A stretch of 64,000 bases of DNA from Nostoc sp. KVJ3 (GCF_026127265.1 NZ_WWFG01000001.1:3337501-3401500), one strand, 5' to 3'; positions 1 through 11,065 are shown, numbered from the stretch's first letter. Notes: generated by a model not told the origin, from the letters alone. Made by a program: numbers and translations.

Positions 1-14
1 TGAGCTAAACCCCC
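1..14 (-). tRNA. tRNA-Ala (5' end only, cut by window edge)
   Basis: The reverse complement of the first 14 bases reads GGGGGTTTAGCTCA, the usual start of tRNA-Ala(UGC) with its acceptor strand and D-arm start. It lies 95 nt downstream of tRNA-Ile in the same direction, which is the standard 16S-Ile-Ala-23S spacer order. The anticodon is outside the window, so the identity rests on order and the 5' sequence. Confidence 0.72.
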
Positions 15-109
15 ATCAATTAATTAAAAATTAAAAATTGAGAATTAAAAATTTATTGAAGTTATCTTAAATTTTTAGTTTGTAATTTTACATTTTTAAT
101 TGATTCAGG

Positions 110-183
<74 letters not shown>

Positions 184-317
184 ATATCGAACCAAATCAT
201 AGTTTGAAAGCTTTCAAAATACATGATGCAAATGTCTACGACCGACCTAGGTTAGACCAACTTACGTTCTATATAGCTGTATGCTTTTCGAGCTGTAAGG
301 GGTGTAGGTCTCCCTAA

Positions 318-1808
<1,491 letters not shown>

Positions 1809-1975
1809 GAAGCGTTTGTAAGCTCAATAGCTGCTCTTTTTTAACTTCAGCTTAGTTATCTTTATTTTCTTGACGCAACACACTTGCTGTATAATTGCTT
1901 TCAAACTATAATGTTTTCAAGGTTCGGTATCCCACAAAGCGGCGCTTTTCAACGCTCCGCTTCAGGCACTTATTC

Positions 1976-2004
1976 AATATACCGAACACAACTCCTCATG
2001 TCAA
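1976..2004 (-). promoter_or_regulatory. rRNA operon promoter
   Basis: Reading on the minus strand, TTGACA (complement at 1999-2004) is followed after exactly 17 bp by TATATT (complement at 1976-1981). This is a near-consensus vegetative sigma promoter. Transcription should begin near 1969, giving a leader of about 160 nt before mature 16S. The early leader (1937-1963) can fold into an imperfect AAGCGG/CCGCTT stem. Confidence 0.8.
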
Positions 2005-2115
2005 CTATTTTTCCAAATTTCTTTTGGGAAGAATTTTCTATCGCTATCAAAACCTTTGTGGGTAAGACTTTTAAGCTATATTATTCCTGGTAGTCATTTA
2101 GAAAACAATAAATTT

Positions 2116-2982
2116 GTGAGCAGTTATGCTGTTTTACCGCCTTGGCTGGTTTTAGATCCAATCTTGCGCGGCTGCTTGTTGGAGGATATTGGTAGGGGAG
2201 ATCGCACAACAAGTGCGCTATTAGTAGAAGATGTGACGCTAGGTAAGGCTTTATGGATAGCTAAAGCTTCAGGAATAATTGCTGGTTTACCAGTTGCAGC
2301 TAGGGTATTTCAAATTTTGAATGAAAAAGTCAGCTTTGTGGCGGTTGCGGCTGAAGGTACATGGTGTGAGCCGGGACAGGTGGTAGCTGAAATTCATGGT
2401 TCGCTAGATGCGCTACTGATGGGGGAACGAGTTGCTCTGAATTTAGCTATGCACTTGAGTGGGATTGCTACGCTCACTAATATATATATAGAGAAAATTG
2501 CTGATTTACCTGCTCAGTTGGTGGATACGCGCAAAACTACACCAGGGCTGAGACTATTGGAAAAGTACGCGACTGCTTTGGGTGGGGCGATTAATCACCG
2601 TATGGGGTTGGATGATGCGGTGATGATTAAGGATAATCACATTGCTGCGGCTGGGGGAATTGGAGAAGCTGTTACCCGTATTCGTTCTCGGATTCCTTAT
2701 CCTTTGACTATAGAGGTAGAGACAGAAAGTTTAGAGCAGGTGAAAGAAGCTTTGCAGCACAATGCTGACATTATTATGTTGGACAATATGCCTGTGGATA
2801 TGATGCGTGAGGCGATGCAGTTGATTCGCCAGCACGATAGCCGGGTGAAAATTGAAGCTTCGGGGAATGTTACTTTAGAGACGATTCGCGGTATAGCAGA
2901 GACAGGTGTTGACTATATTTCTAGCAGTGCCCCGATTACTCAGTCGAAGTGGTTGGATTTGAGTATGAGGATTGTACTTTAG
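2116..2982 (+). CDS. nadC: Nicotinate-nucleotide pyrophosphorylase (quinolinate phosphoribosyltransferase)
   Basis: Converts quinolinate and PRPP to nicotinate mononucleotide, CO2 and PPi in de novo NAD synthesis in the cytosol. Family hallmarks are the N-terminal LEDIGRGDRTTSALL segment, the active-site DTRKTTPGLR loop (residues 137-146), KDNH (172-175) and the late MLDNM motif. I start at the GTG at 2116, giving 288 aa, the usual length. An in-frame TTG at 2056 would add 20 residues with no family resemblance and overlaps the rRNA promoter region. It is divergent from the rRNA operon with no co-transcribed neighbour. Confidence 0.93.
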   Translation: MSSYAVLPPWLVLDPILRGCLLEDIGRGDRTTSALLVEDVTLGKALWIAKASGIIAGLPVAARVFQILNEKVSFVAVAAEGTWCEPGQVVAEIHGSLDALLMGERVALNLAMHLSGIATLTNIYIEKIADLPAQLVDTRKTTPGLRLLEKYATALGGAINHRMGLDDAVMIKDNHIAAAGGIGEAVTRIRSRIPYPLTIEVETESLEQVKEALQHNADIIMLDNMPVDMMREAMQLIRQHDSRVKIEASGNVTLETIRGIAETGVDYISSSAPITQSKWLDLSMRIVL

Positions 2983-3265
2983 ATAAAAAAGGTAAATTAT
3001 TTTAATACAAAGTTGATATAGTGTTACATTTTTTAAGGATAAAATTTTACTAAATATAATCTATAAATACTATTTGAAGTGCGGAATGTGAGAGAAGAAT
3101 ATCAAGCTATATTCTGAATTTATTTCTTAAACTTAGCATCATCGAATTTACTCATAATTATCAAGAGGCAGTCAAGAGTCACTAATTTCTTTAGACCTCT
3201 AAGGTTTGAGAATCAGTGGACAATTTTAATTTGTTAGAAGCTACTGGTATAATTAAATTCTCAAT
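2983..3265. other. Intergenic, no gene seen
   Basis: AT-rich DNA between nadC and a transposase remnant. I see no coding-like frame, RNA gene or clear terminator here. The remainder of the gap (3413-3555) holds a short motif near 3449-3481 resembling the GGCGGGCAAGATGC dispersed repeats of Nostoc, but nothing that looks translated. Confidence 0.5.
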
Positions 3266-3412
3266 TTATTTTCCCTTATGAATGGAACAATTATCCATCA
3301 CTACACAAGCACCTTCCCAAAGCTGCGGGACTAAGTGTTGGGAAATAAAAGCTTCAACTGTAATCCTGTCAGTGGGGACTACAAGACTGTATTTACAAAT
3401 TTTGCCTTTCAA
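3266..3412 (-). pseudogene. IS630-type transposase remnant
   Basis: Minus-strand translation gives about 48 residues. They include a DRITVEAFISQHLVPQLWEG segment followed by VVMDNCSIHKGK, then a stop. The DNxxxHK block is the second catalytic aspartate region of IS630/Tc1-mariner DDE transposases. No N-terminal HTH, first Asp or final Glu region is present, so this is a short internal relic. No terminal inverted repeats were identified. Confidence 0.72.
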
Positions 3413-3555
3413 TGTTTGAGTTTATTTAGCGATTACAAATTTAATTGACCCAATTAGGGCGGGCAAGATGCTTACCTCCCAAGGGTTTAATTTAATAAGA
3501 TTATCAATTGAGATGTTTTTCAGTTTATCAGCCCTACTTTGAGTAGGATATTTAA

Positions 3556-4479
3556 ATGTCACTACATCAAAGTTCTGGTCGCTGGCGCTTAGGGCTAGGG
3601 TTATCGCTATTGACGGTTTTATTGTGGGGAATTTTACCTCTTGCTCTGTCGGTAACTCTGCAAGTGCTTGATGTCTATACTGTCATTTGGTTTCGCTTTT
3701 TAGTATCATTTGTACTAATTTCTATATATTTAGGAATACGTGGTAACTTACCAAAGTTAGAACAGCTGCACTCTGCTTCATGGAAATTATTAGCGATCGC
3801 TACACTATTTTTAGGGATTAATTATTTTCTGTTCATGCAAGGTTTAGCACTTACATCACCTGCTAACGCTGAAGTTCTGATTCAATTATCTACCCTTTTA
3901 TTAGGTTTCGGAGGGTTAGTCATTTTTAAAGAACGTTATCGGCTGTATCAATGGATTGGTGTGAGTGTAATGATTTGTGGTTATGTTTTATTTTTTGGCG
4001 AACAACTAACAAATTTAATTACAGTGCATGGCACATATCTACTAGGTAGTTTTTTGATTATGCTAGGAGCAACGGCATGGGCAATTTATGCTTTGGTACA
4101 AAAGCAGTTATTACAATCTTTATCTTCCTCCAGCATCATGCTGATTATTTACGGGGGTTGTGCTTTATTATTCACTCCTCTAGCCAGAGTAAAATCACTT
4201 TTTACACTCGATCTATTTCATTTAGGAATGTTGATTTTTTGTGCTTTGAATACTTTAATTGCTTATGGTGCTTTTGCCGAATCATTAGAACATTTGGAAG
4301 CATCACGAGTGAGTGCAGTAATAGCTTTAGCTCCCATTTTGACGTTAATATCAGTTGCAGTTGTATCAGTTATTGCACCTGATTGGATACCATCAGAAAA
4401 CTTCAGTTTTATCGCAATATTAGGAGCGGGTTTAGTAGTCATAGGTTCAGTAGCGATCGCACTGGGAAAAGCTGATTAA
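3556..4479 (+). CDS. EamA-family (DMT superfamily) transporter
   Basis: A 307-aa integral membrane protein with about ten hydrophobic helices arranged as two EamA repeats (roughly residues 12-145 and 155-302). This is the layout of drug/metabolite exporters such as RhaT/YdcZ-like permeases. The second helix pair carries the typical ALTSPANAEVLIQLSTLL segment and the last repeat the ASRVSAVIALAPILTL segment. Substrate cannot be inferred. It stands alone, with over 400 bp of non-coding DNA on each side, so it is probably monocistronic. Confidence 0.88.
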   Translation: MSLHQSSGRWRLGLGLSLLTVLLWGILPLALSVTLQVLDVYTVIWFRFLVSFVLISIYLGIRGNLPKLEQLHSASWKLLAIATLFLGINYFLFMQGLALTSPANAEVLIQLSTLLLGFGGLVIFKERYRLYQWIGVSVMICGYVLFFGEQLTNLITVHGTYLLGSFLIMLGATAWAIYALVQKQLLQSLSSSSIMLIIYGGCALLFTPLARVKSLFTLDLFHLGMLIFCALNTLIAYGAFAESLEHLEASRVSAVIALAPILTLISVAVVSVIAPDWIPSENFSFIAILGAGLVVIGSVAIALGKAD

Positions 4480-4887
4480 TAGTCAAGATTCTCAGGATTT
4501 ATACTGGGTTTTAATCTCGTGAATTTGGGCGATATTCAAAGCTACAATATAAATACTGAGGCAGAGAATTTTTTATTTGTTATGATTTGATAGTGAAGGC
4601 AAACTACGGAATCAGCCTCTTGCAAGATAGATACTTTAACTATCTATGTGACTCTGTAGTATTTCATTATTGACCTGATAGCCAAGAGAACAATCCTTGA
4701 AGAAGAATTCAAAAATCAGAATGGGCTAAACGCTCCGCTATCTCTAACAGTAGTCAGAATTAATTACTGAAAGATTCTAATTTCTGACTCCTAAATTCTG
4801 TTTTGACATTAAGTAAACCAAGCAGGGTGTCCGAATAACTACCAAAGCCAACACCTGATCAAACCAGACCACCGAAACAGTTGAGCG
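4480..4887. other. Intergenic, no gene; one dispersed-repeat-like motif
   Basis: About 400 bp without a plausible gene. A GGGCTAAACGCTCCGCTA motif (near 4723-4741) resembles a small repeat often seen in Nostoc genomes, and GATAG...CTATC at 4626-4644 could form a weak hairpin. No promoter was assigned for the hydrolase downstream. Confidence 0.4.
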
Positions 4888-6603
4888 ATGAATAGTTTAT
4901 TTGGTAATTGGGCCAGCAGCCTCAGAAAAAATTCCCTATTGCTGGTTCTTTCAACACTGCTACCAACGATGGGAATGAGTAATTCTGTCTTGGCAGCAGA
5001 GCGGATTTATGCATCTTATTCAGCTTTAGAGCTTTCCATTTCAGTTAACACTTTAGAAAATTATGTTAAAACAGGTGTAATTAAAGAAGATTTAGCAGCA
5101 TATCAGCAATATTTGCCTCTACAACAGCTTCCAGAATTGCGGCGGATTTTACTTGAACGAGTGAAAGTTAGTCCAGTAGTCCTTTCGCAACTTCTCTACA
5201 CACCGCAAGGAGAATTTTTACTGCATCGGTTGGCGCAAGTCATTATCAATAAATCTTCTCAACCAGAACCAAGATTTAGTGCTTTGCGTTCGGCGCTAAT
5301 TTCCGCCTCTGGTGAATCGGGAGGCTTGACACTTTTGAATGTGTTGCGTAAGTATCCAAGCAGTAGCATTCGCCTTGATGTCGCCGAGACTTTGGTAATA
5401 GCTACGGAATTGGAGAAACTTGTTAATCAAACCCATAGTGCGATCACAGCAGTTTCTCAAGAGTCTAAAATAGAAGCTGCTACCATTTCACAACCAAATT
5501 TCTCGCAATTGCCCGATTTAAAGGTTCCGGGAAAGTTTAAATCGCAAAAATACACCCTAAAATTTTTCGACTCAACACGCAATCGGCTTTTATTAACTGA
5601 TGTTTACATTCCCAATGTCCATAATGCTACACCAGTAATTGTGATTTCTCACGGTTTGGGTTTAGATAGCAGCAACTTTCAATATTTAGCCACTCACCTA
5701 GCTTCCTATGGATTTGCCGTTGTTGTTCCCAATCATCCTGGTAGTGATGCTAAACAATTGCGTTCTCTGCTAAAGGGACACGCCAATGAAATCGCAGAAC
5801 CAGGTGAATTTAAAGACCGACCAATGGACATAACATATATATTGAATCAATTGGAAAAAGGTAATCAATCTGATTCACGGTTTAAAGGTCACTTAAATCT
5901 GCAACAAGTCGGAGTATTTGGTCAATCTTTGGGGGGCTACACAGCCTTAGCCTTAGCAGGTGCTAAAATCAACTTTGAGCAGCTAAAACAAGACTGTCAA
6001 CCAGCAGCACTACAAAAAACCTGGAATATGTCTTTACTGCTCCAGTGTCGCGCTTTAGAATTGAACATCAGCAAGTCTGGCAAGGATTATAACCTGTGGG
6101 ATGAAAGAGTGAAAGCTGCGATCGCAGTTAATCCCATCACTAGTTCTATTTTCGGCAAAGCTGGCTTAAGTCAAATTAAAACTCCGGTGATGATTGTCAG
6201 CAGTAGTGATGATACTGTTGCACCAGCTTTATCTGAGCAAATTCTACCTTTCTCCTGGTTTGCGAATTCACAAAAGTATCTTGTCATGCTTGTAGGTGGT
6301 ACTCACTTTTCTACTATTGGTAATGGTAATCCTGCAAATCAACAAGTAGCATTACCTGCCGATATGATTGGTGATGCTTCCCAAGCGCGTCGTTACATGA
6401 ATGTTTTAAGTTTACCTTTCTTCCAAACATACATTGCCGGAAGACCACAATACACGCCCTACCTGAACGCCGCCTACACTCAAAGCATTTCTAGTAAGTC
6501 TCTGGGCTTAAGTCTTGTCAAGTCATTGAATACAACCGAATTAGCACAATTACTAGATATAAAAGGAGCGAAAATCGTAAAAAAAAAGTTCCCAACACCA
6601 TAG
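4888..6603 (+). CDS. Secreted alpha/beta hydrolase with N-terminal DUF1400 domain
   Basis: A 571-aa protein with a signal peptide (about residues 1-37, ending near VLAAERIYAS), then a helical DUF1400 region (about 40-185) typical of cyanobacterial hydrolases, then an alpha/beta hydrolase fold. The oxyanion segment is VISHGLGLD, the nucleophile elbow is GQSLGG with Ser347, the likely acid lies in SSSDDTVAP, and the catalytic His lies in GGTHFS. It is probably a periplasmic or extracytoplasmic lipase or esterase of the dienelactone hydrolase/PAF-acetylhydrolase type. The substrate is unknown. It is monocistronic and followed by a hairpin at 6674-6699. Confidence 0.87.
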   Translation: MNSLFGNWASSLRKNSLLLVLSTLLPTMGMSNSVLAAERIYASYSALELSISVNTLENYVKTGVIKEDLAAYQQYLPLQQLPELRRILLERVKVSPVVLSQLLYTPQGEFLLHRLAQVIINKSSQPEPRFSALRSALISASGESGGLTLLNVLRKYPSSSIRLDVAETLVIATELEKLVNQTHSAITAVSQESKIEAATISQPNFSQLPDLKVPGKFKSQKYTLKFFDSTRNRLLLTDVYIPNVHNATPVIVISHGLGLDSSNFQYLATHLASYGFAVVVPNHPGSDAKQLRSLLKGHANEIAEPGEFKDRPMDITYILNQLEKGNQSDSRFKGHLNLQQVGVFGQSLGGYTALALAGAKINFEQLKQDCQPAALQKTWNMSLLLQCRALELNISKSGKDYNLWDERVKAAIAVNPITSSIFGKAGLSQIKTPVMIVSSSDDTVAPALSEQILPFSWFANSQKYLVMLVGGTHFSTIGNGNPANQQVALPADMIGDASQARRYMNVLSLPFFQTYIAGRPQYTPYLNAAYTQSISSKSLGLSLVKSLNTTELAQLLDIKGAKIVKKKFPTP

Positions 6604-6673
6604 TCAGCTTCGGATTTTGGATGTTGGATATTGGTGTTGCATTGCTGCATGTGATGATTTTTATTTGATTTTG

Positions 6674-6699
6674 TACAGACGTAATTAATTGCGTCTGTA
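6674..6699 (+). terminator. Hairpin after the DUF1400 hydrolase
   Basis: TACAGACG and CGTCTGTA form a perfect 8-bp stem with a 10-nt loop, flanked by TTTTG upstream and AAAATC downstream. It may end transcription of the hydrolase, though the T-run follows poorly. It also resembles the ACGCGATTAATCGCGT-type palindromes common in Nostoc, so it may be a mobile repeat acting as terminator. Confidence 0.5.
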
Positions 6700-6749
6700 A
6701 AATCCGACTTTTCAGATCATATAGAAAAACTCACGAAGAACCTAACCCC

Positions 6750-6937
6750 TAATACCATTTCACGTTAATAGTGGTACAGATGTCGTTGTGGTCTCGCCAT
6801 TATCAATCAAGGCATTTTATCAATAGCAACATTTGCTGCAAATGTAGGTATGTTTCCAATGGTGGTTCGTTACTTTCTAAATCCCCTGGTGGAAATATTA
6901 CATCTTCTAGGGTTTCAAAATCTTTGGCGATGGACAT
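6750..6937 (-). pseudogene. Uma2/DUF820 family N-terminal remnant
   Basis: The minus strand from an ATG at 6935-6937 encodes MSIAKDFETLEDVIFPPGDL, continues with EPPLETYLHLQQMLLLIKCL, and is then interrupted by two stops. A WRDHND-like continuation follows in the same frame. This matches the conserved start of cyanobacterial Uma2-type (DUF820, PD-(D/E)XK-like) proteins. The catalytic half is gone, so it is a decayed fragment. A 65-codon plus-strand ORF over the same bases is a shadow. Confidence 0.62.
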
Positions 6938-6993
6938 GGCTGCAAATTTTGAGGTGATATTAAGTTGAGCATAGCAGGGGGAAAGCGGTAATA

Positions 6994-9219
6994 TTAGGTT
7001 TGTTTCTCTAACCGTGCGATCGCATTATAATCAGGTACACCTTCAAGCGATCGCTTACTTTTATCTAGTAGCACATTCCCTTCTGGCCAATGTACTTGCA
7101 AGTTTCCTGACTGAATCGGCGCAATATAAACTTGACATAACAACTCGCCCAAATCATTTTTGAGAATTACCTTATCCCCATCTTTTAAACCCAACTGTGC
7201 CGCATCAGCAGCATTAATTAACACCGCCTCTCGCACCGCCCCAGTAATTGCATCTTTGCGTTCCTGCACCATACTATTAAATTGCTTCCCTCGACGCGTT
7301 GCTACTAAGAAATAACCTTCTGGTAATTCCCTTTGGCGGGGCAATAATACTCCAAAGTGGGCTTTACCATCTGCTGTTGGAAAATTCCAACCAAAGCATA
7401 AATGTGATCCACCATACTGAAATTGATCGCCAGCTTGCTGTAAGTGTTGAATACCTGCATATTGGGGGACAACTTGAGCAATTTCTTGACGGATAGCAGA
7501 TGTGTCTGCAAAAGTCAGCTTATCTGCCAAATCTGGTTTTACACGCCTTGCCAATTCTAGAAACACTTCCCACTCTGGACGCGCTTCGCCAATCCGCGGC
7601 CCGGGAATTTCTGGACTGAAAATTATCCGCCGTTCAGTGTTAGTTTCCGTCACTCCCCCTGGAATTTCGTAGCGAGTTGTCGCAGGTAAAAGCACCACAG
7701 TATCAGCAGGTTCCACTAACATTTGGCTAGAGAGAACAATATCCGTATGTACCCGCAACGGTATTTTCTTTAGCGCCGCTTCTACATAATCCGGTTCTGG
7801 CAGCACTTCTAAAAAATTCCCGCCCACAGAAAACAACACATCTAAATTCCCCTGATGTGCAGCATTAATCATTTCTGGAGCAATTAAACCTTTACTTGCT
7901 GGCACTTCAAAGCCCCAATCCTGACTCAATTGGGCAGCATTTTCTGGGGTGATAGGTTTACTACCAGGAAATACTGTCGCGTAACATCCCATCTCTGCAC
8001 CCCCCTGTACCCCAGAATGACCGCGAATCGGCATTAAACCACAACCTTCCCGACCGACAAAACCCTTGGTGAGAGCTAAGTTGATGATACTTCGGACATT
8101 ATCTTCACCGCATTCATGCTGAGTAATGCCCATACTCCAAACAAATACCGCTTTATTAGCTTCTTTGACCATTTTGGCAAAAGCGTACATTTCCTCGCAG
8201 GATGTGCCAGAAAGCCGCTCTAATTTTTCCCAAGATTGGCTTTCTAAAGATGTTTTGAGTTCAGCAAAGCCAACTGTGTGTAAATCTATAAATGACTGGT
8301 CTACCCAGTTATTAGCAATTATATGTTTAATCGTGCCATTCAAAAATGCTATATCCCCGCCCATGTTGATTAAGAAGAAGTCTTCGGCAAACTTTGTACC
8401 GAAAACAGCACTTTCCACAATTGAGGGAACCCAGTAGCGCTGCATTCCTGGCTCGCGGTAAGTATTAATAACTACAATCTTTGTGCCAGCTTTCTTAGCA
8501 TAATGGAGATACTTAACGGTGACGGGCTGATTATTAGCAACGTTAGAACCAATGAAGACTAATAAATCAGTTCCAATCCAGTCTTTATAAGAACAGGTGG
8601 TAGCCGCAGCACCGATAGCAGCTTTTAGTCCTGCCGTACTGGGAGAATGGCAAATACGGGCAGCGTTATCAATGTTATTGCTTCCCATTGCTCGGACTGC
8701 TTTTTGGGTAGCATAATAAGTTTCGTTGACGGTACCGCGACTGGTAATATAAAAACTGAGGCGGTCTGGTGTAGTAGAGCGGATGCGATCGCTAATTACC
8801 CCTAAAGCTTCACCCCAACTAACACGGCGAAAGCCTTTTTCCCCTCGTTGACGCATCATAGGATAAGGAAGCCGTCCCAAGTCTCGTAATTGGGAGCTTT
8901 TTTGCTTTTGTAACAGCGAAACATCCTCTAATAACACAGGGTCAAAAGCTGGCATAGTATTCATTTGCAACAGCCGCAACCGGACATTGCAGAGATGGAT
9001 GCCTTCTATTGTCCAATCCTTCATGCCGGTTGTTCCGAGAGCGCAACCATCACAGACACCCTTATCGAGAATATTCCACGCATAAGGGAGTTGGTCACGA
9101 GATAGCCAAATTGCCCGAAAAACCTCCCAATAATTATTGGGATACTGTTCGCCAATGCCGAAAGGCTTCCAACTTGCCCAGTGCTGGGGTGTCCAGTGCT
9201 TTTTGGGTTTAGGTAACAT
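6994..9219 (-). CDS. FdhF/YdeP-family molybdopterin oxidoreductase
   Basis: A 741-aa protein of the YdeP branch of bis-MGD molybdenum/tungsten oxidoreductases. The N-terminus carries a CDGCALGTTG motif, followed by the molybdopterin oxidoreductase body (VSWGEALGVISDRIR, YITSRGTVNET, GSNNIDNAARICHSPS, LLVFIGSNVANNQPV). A C-terminal molydopterin dinucleotide-binding domain comes last (about 620-735, with FNSMVQERKDAITG). YdeP members are usually called formate dehydrogenase-like but lack clear proof of that activity, and no fdhD-type partner lies nearby. It is probably cytosolic, with no Tat signal seen. Full length for the family. Confidence 0.86.
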   Translation of the reverse strand: MLPKPKKHWTPQHWASWKPFGIGEQYPNNYWEVFRAIWLSRDQLPYAWNILDKGVCDGCALGTTGMKDWTIEGIHLCNVRLRLLQMNTMPAFDPVLLEDVSLLQKQKSSQLRDLGRLPYPMMRQRGEKGFRRVSWGEALGVISDRIRSTTPDRLSFYITSRGTVNETYYATQKAVRAMGSNNIDNAARICHSPSTAGLKAAIGAAATTCSYKDWIGTDLLVFIGSNVANNQPVTVKYLHYAKKAGTKIVVINTYREPGMQRYWVPSIVESAVFGTKFAEDFFLINMGGDIAFLNGTIKHIIANNWVDQSFIDLHTVGFAELKTSLESQSWEKLERLSGTSCEEMYAFAKMVKEANKAVFVWSMGITQHECGEDNVRSIINLALTKGFVGREGCGLMPIRGHSGVQGGAEMGCYATVFPGSKPITPENAAQLSQDWGFEVPASKGLIAPEMINAAHQGNLDVLFSVGGNFLEVLPEPDYVEAALKKIPLRVHTDIVLSSQMLVEPADTVVLLPATTRYEIPGGVTETNTERRIIFSPEIPGPRIGEARPEWEVFLELARRVKPDLADKLTFADTSAIRQEIAQVVPQYAGIQHLQQAGDQFQYGGSHLCFGWNFPTADGKAHFGVLLPRQRELPEGYFLVATRRGKQFNSMVQERKDAITGAVREAVLINAADAAQLGLKDGDKVILKNDLGELLCQVYIAPIQSGNLQVHWPEGNVLLDKSKRSLEGVPDYNAIARLEKQT

Positions 9220-9316
9220 AACGCAGTGTGTGAGTTGCTGGATTATTTAAGGCTACCGTTTTAACTAGCATTTAAGTAGCACGAGGTTAAAAATCCAGAA
9301 AAAAGATAAAGCTTCT

Positions 9317-9625
9317 CTACGAGCTAACAAAATCTTTGTGTGCAGCAACAAGCATCTGAGCTTGTCTTAAAACGTTTCCGAATAAATAAATAGGAATTTG
9401 CCAAGCTGCAACAGTAACTTCTTTGACTAGATCCTGTACACTAATAGCTATTAATTCATGCTCTGTCGGCTCTCCTTCAACTGCGCCAGACCAAGTAAAA
9501 GCTAATAAGAAATCATCATCTCCAGGCAAGGATGCAATCAGGCATTCTTCTGGTGTTGGTTGGCAAATAATCCCATATTCATTTGCAAGTTCTACTAATC
9601 TTTGAAAGTTGTTTACGTTCGTCAT
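9317..9625 (-). CDS. Conserved hypothetical protein (102 aa)
   Basis: A small acidic soluble protein with no signal peptide or membrane helix. Features are an N-terminal helix (FQRLVELANEYGIIC), a central beta-rich part (DDDFLLAFTW) and a C-terminal amphipathic helix. I do not recognise the family. Good codon structure, including a possible SD (AAAGGAC) upstream of the ATG, suggests a real gene. It lies downstream of, and in the same direction as, no obvious partner. Confidence 0.6.
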   Translation of the reverse strand: MTNVNNFQRLVELANEYGIICQPTPEECLIASLPGDDDFLLAFTWSGAVEGEPTEHELIAISVQDLVKEVTVAAWQIPIYLFGNVLRQAQMLVAAHKDFVSS

Positions 9626-9733
9626 TTGTCCTTTGGATGTAATTGAATCTCAGTTTGGCAAGGAATTATATTTTGTATACCCAAAACTAAAATTATTTAT
9701 TCTATATCATTAATTACGAATTATTAAGGAGTT

Positions 9734-10156
9734 ATGGAAGTTGGAATGAAATCAGCCTTAAGTGCAAAATCTTACCGCGATCGCTTGGTTAGATCAGCAA
9801 CAATTGCTACTATTTCAAAAAAATCTGAACTACCTACTTTTTCCGCTGACCCTATTTACATACACCCCACTTCCTTAATTCCTAATATTGATGTCCTAAC
9901 CTCACCCAGACTGACGCAGTGCATTGAGAGAGAATTGTGTAGATGCCTAGCAGCTTGTCGTCAGACAATTTTGTTCATTTCATTTACTTGCTGCATTGCT
10001 AATTGCATAGCAATAGCACAGGCGATCGCTCGTTGGGAATCATTCTTTGCGACTAATTGGCGCACCGAATATCACAAAAATGCCATAAAACACCAAAAAC
10101 ATCTAGTTAACCCACTATCTCTACCTCACAATCTTGTGCTACTATTGTTAAACTAA
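9734..10156 (+). CDS. Hypothetical protein (up to 140 aa)
   Basis: A weakly supported ORF. An AAGGAG lies just before the ATG at 9734, too close to be ideal; an internal ATG at 9746 is an alternative start. The middle part (about 85-115) is hydrophobic and cysteine-rich and could be one membrane segment. No known domain is visible. It ends 58 bp before tRNA-Cys. It may be strain-specific or not translated. Confidence 0.38.
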   Translation: MEVGMKSALSAKSYRDRLVRSATIATISKKSELPTFSADPIYIHPTSLIPNIDVLTSPRLTQCIERELCRCLAACRQTILFISFTCCIANCIAIAQAIARWESFFATNWRTEYHKNAIKHQKHLVNPLSLPHNLVLLLLN

Positions 10157-10214
10157 CGCTATTGGGTTCTTAAGCTACCAAGTAGTAAGCAAAAAGCCTC
10201 TATAGTATGGGAAT

Positions 10215-10285
<71 letters not shown>

Positions 10286-10525
10286 TTTTTGTTGTGCATT
10301 AACTAATTATTTGTCACTGTTAAGAGATTGTGTGTCACAACTACAAACAGACACACTATAACAATGGCAGATATCTGCCTTACCTTTCAACCCACCATAA
10401 ATTTAGCAAAGCTTTAGCACAACTACTAAAACCTTAATATGTAAAAGCTTAATCAACTCAAACTCGATAGAAGCCAGTGGGTTTTACTGCTTTGTCTTAT
10501 AAATAGCTATGTGTAAAATTATTTC

Positions 10526-10579
10526 ATGCAGGACACATTTTTTACGAGTAAACAAGCGGCTGAAATAACACCAGTATAA
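10526..10579 (+). pseudogene. Truncated N-terminus of a MerR-like regulator
   Basis: An 18-codon frame encodes MQDTFFTSKQAAEITPV and then stops. The MQ-TFFTSK-AAEIT start is characteristic of cyanobacterial MerR-type HTH regulators, in which it is followed by a RRQLQYWR helix that is missing here. The upstream 10286-10525 stretch contains nothing else that I recognise. Short, so the call is tentative. Confidence 0.4.
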
Positions 10580-10615
10580 TTTTAAGCTAAATACAGAAAC
10601 AGGGAAACCCAGCAA

Positions 10616-11065
10616 ATGCCATTTTTATATCTGGAAAATAAAAATATGGATATAACGTTACCATATATTGAGGGTTTAACAGGTGCTTTAGAGTATGTTT
10701 ATCGGCTAAGAACATGGTTAGGCAATGGTATTGATGTAGAAATGTGGTGGAAGTTCCCAACTGGAGAATGCTACTTTTTTCAAAGTTTGACAGGTGAAAC
10801 AGCCGAAGAAAATCCTGTACCAAAGATTTGCAAAAAGACAGGTATCTTTGTAGATAAATTTGACCTCATGATTAAATGTTTAGTAGACAATGGCATCATG
10901 GAGCTAGAATCAGACACCGAACATGGAATAATGACTAATCATAATGAATTTTATTATGTGTTGCTGAAAGCCGGTTTCTCCAACTTTTTTCTGGCGATGT
11001 GCGGTCATCATCGTAATTCTAAATTTAAAAATATCGTTAACATACTTGTTGAAAATATTAAATAG
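10616..11065 (+). CDS. Hypothetical protein (149 aa)
   Basis: An AT-rich gene for a soluble protein of 149 aa, or 139 aa if started at the ATG at 10646. There is no membrane segment and no motif I know. It has aromatic-rich N-terminal sequence (YVYRLRTWLGNG, VEMWWKFPTG) and a GIF-type helix near residue 80. No homologue recognised. The low G+C relative to the psa genes next to it may point to recent arrival. The terminator between it and psaB would serve both strands. Confidence 0.55.
   Translation: MPFLYLENKNMDITLPYIEGLTGALEYVYRLRTWLGNGIDVEMWWKFPTGECYFFQSLTGETAEENPVPKICKKTGIFVDKFDLMIKCLVDNGIMELESDTEHGIMTNHNEFYYVLLKAGFSNFFLAMCGHHRNSKFKNIVNILVENIK

Noticed and set aside
1870..1895. TTGACG and TATAAT on the plus strand before nadC
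   Set aside because: The spacing is only 14 bp, too short for a working promoter; they also lie within the rRNA leader on the other strand.
1884..2093. 69-codon plus-strand ORF
   Set aside because: It covers the rRNA promoter and leader and has no coding features.
4077..4382. 101-codon ORF within the EamA gene
   Set aside because: Shadow frame of a well-supported membrane protein.
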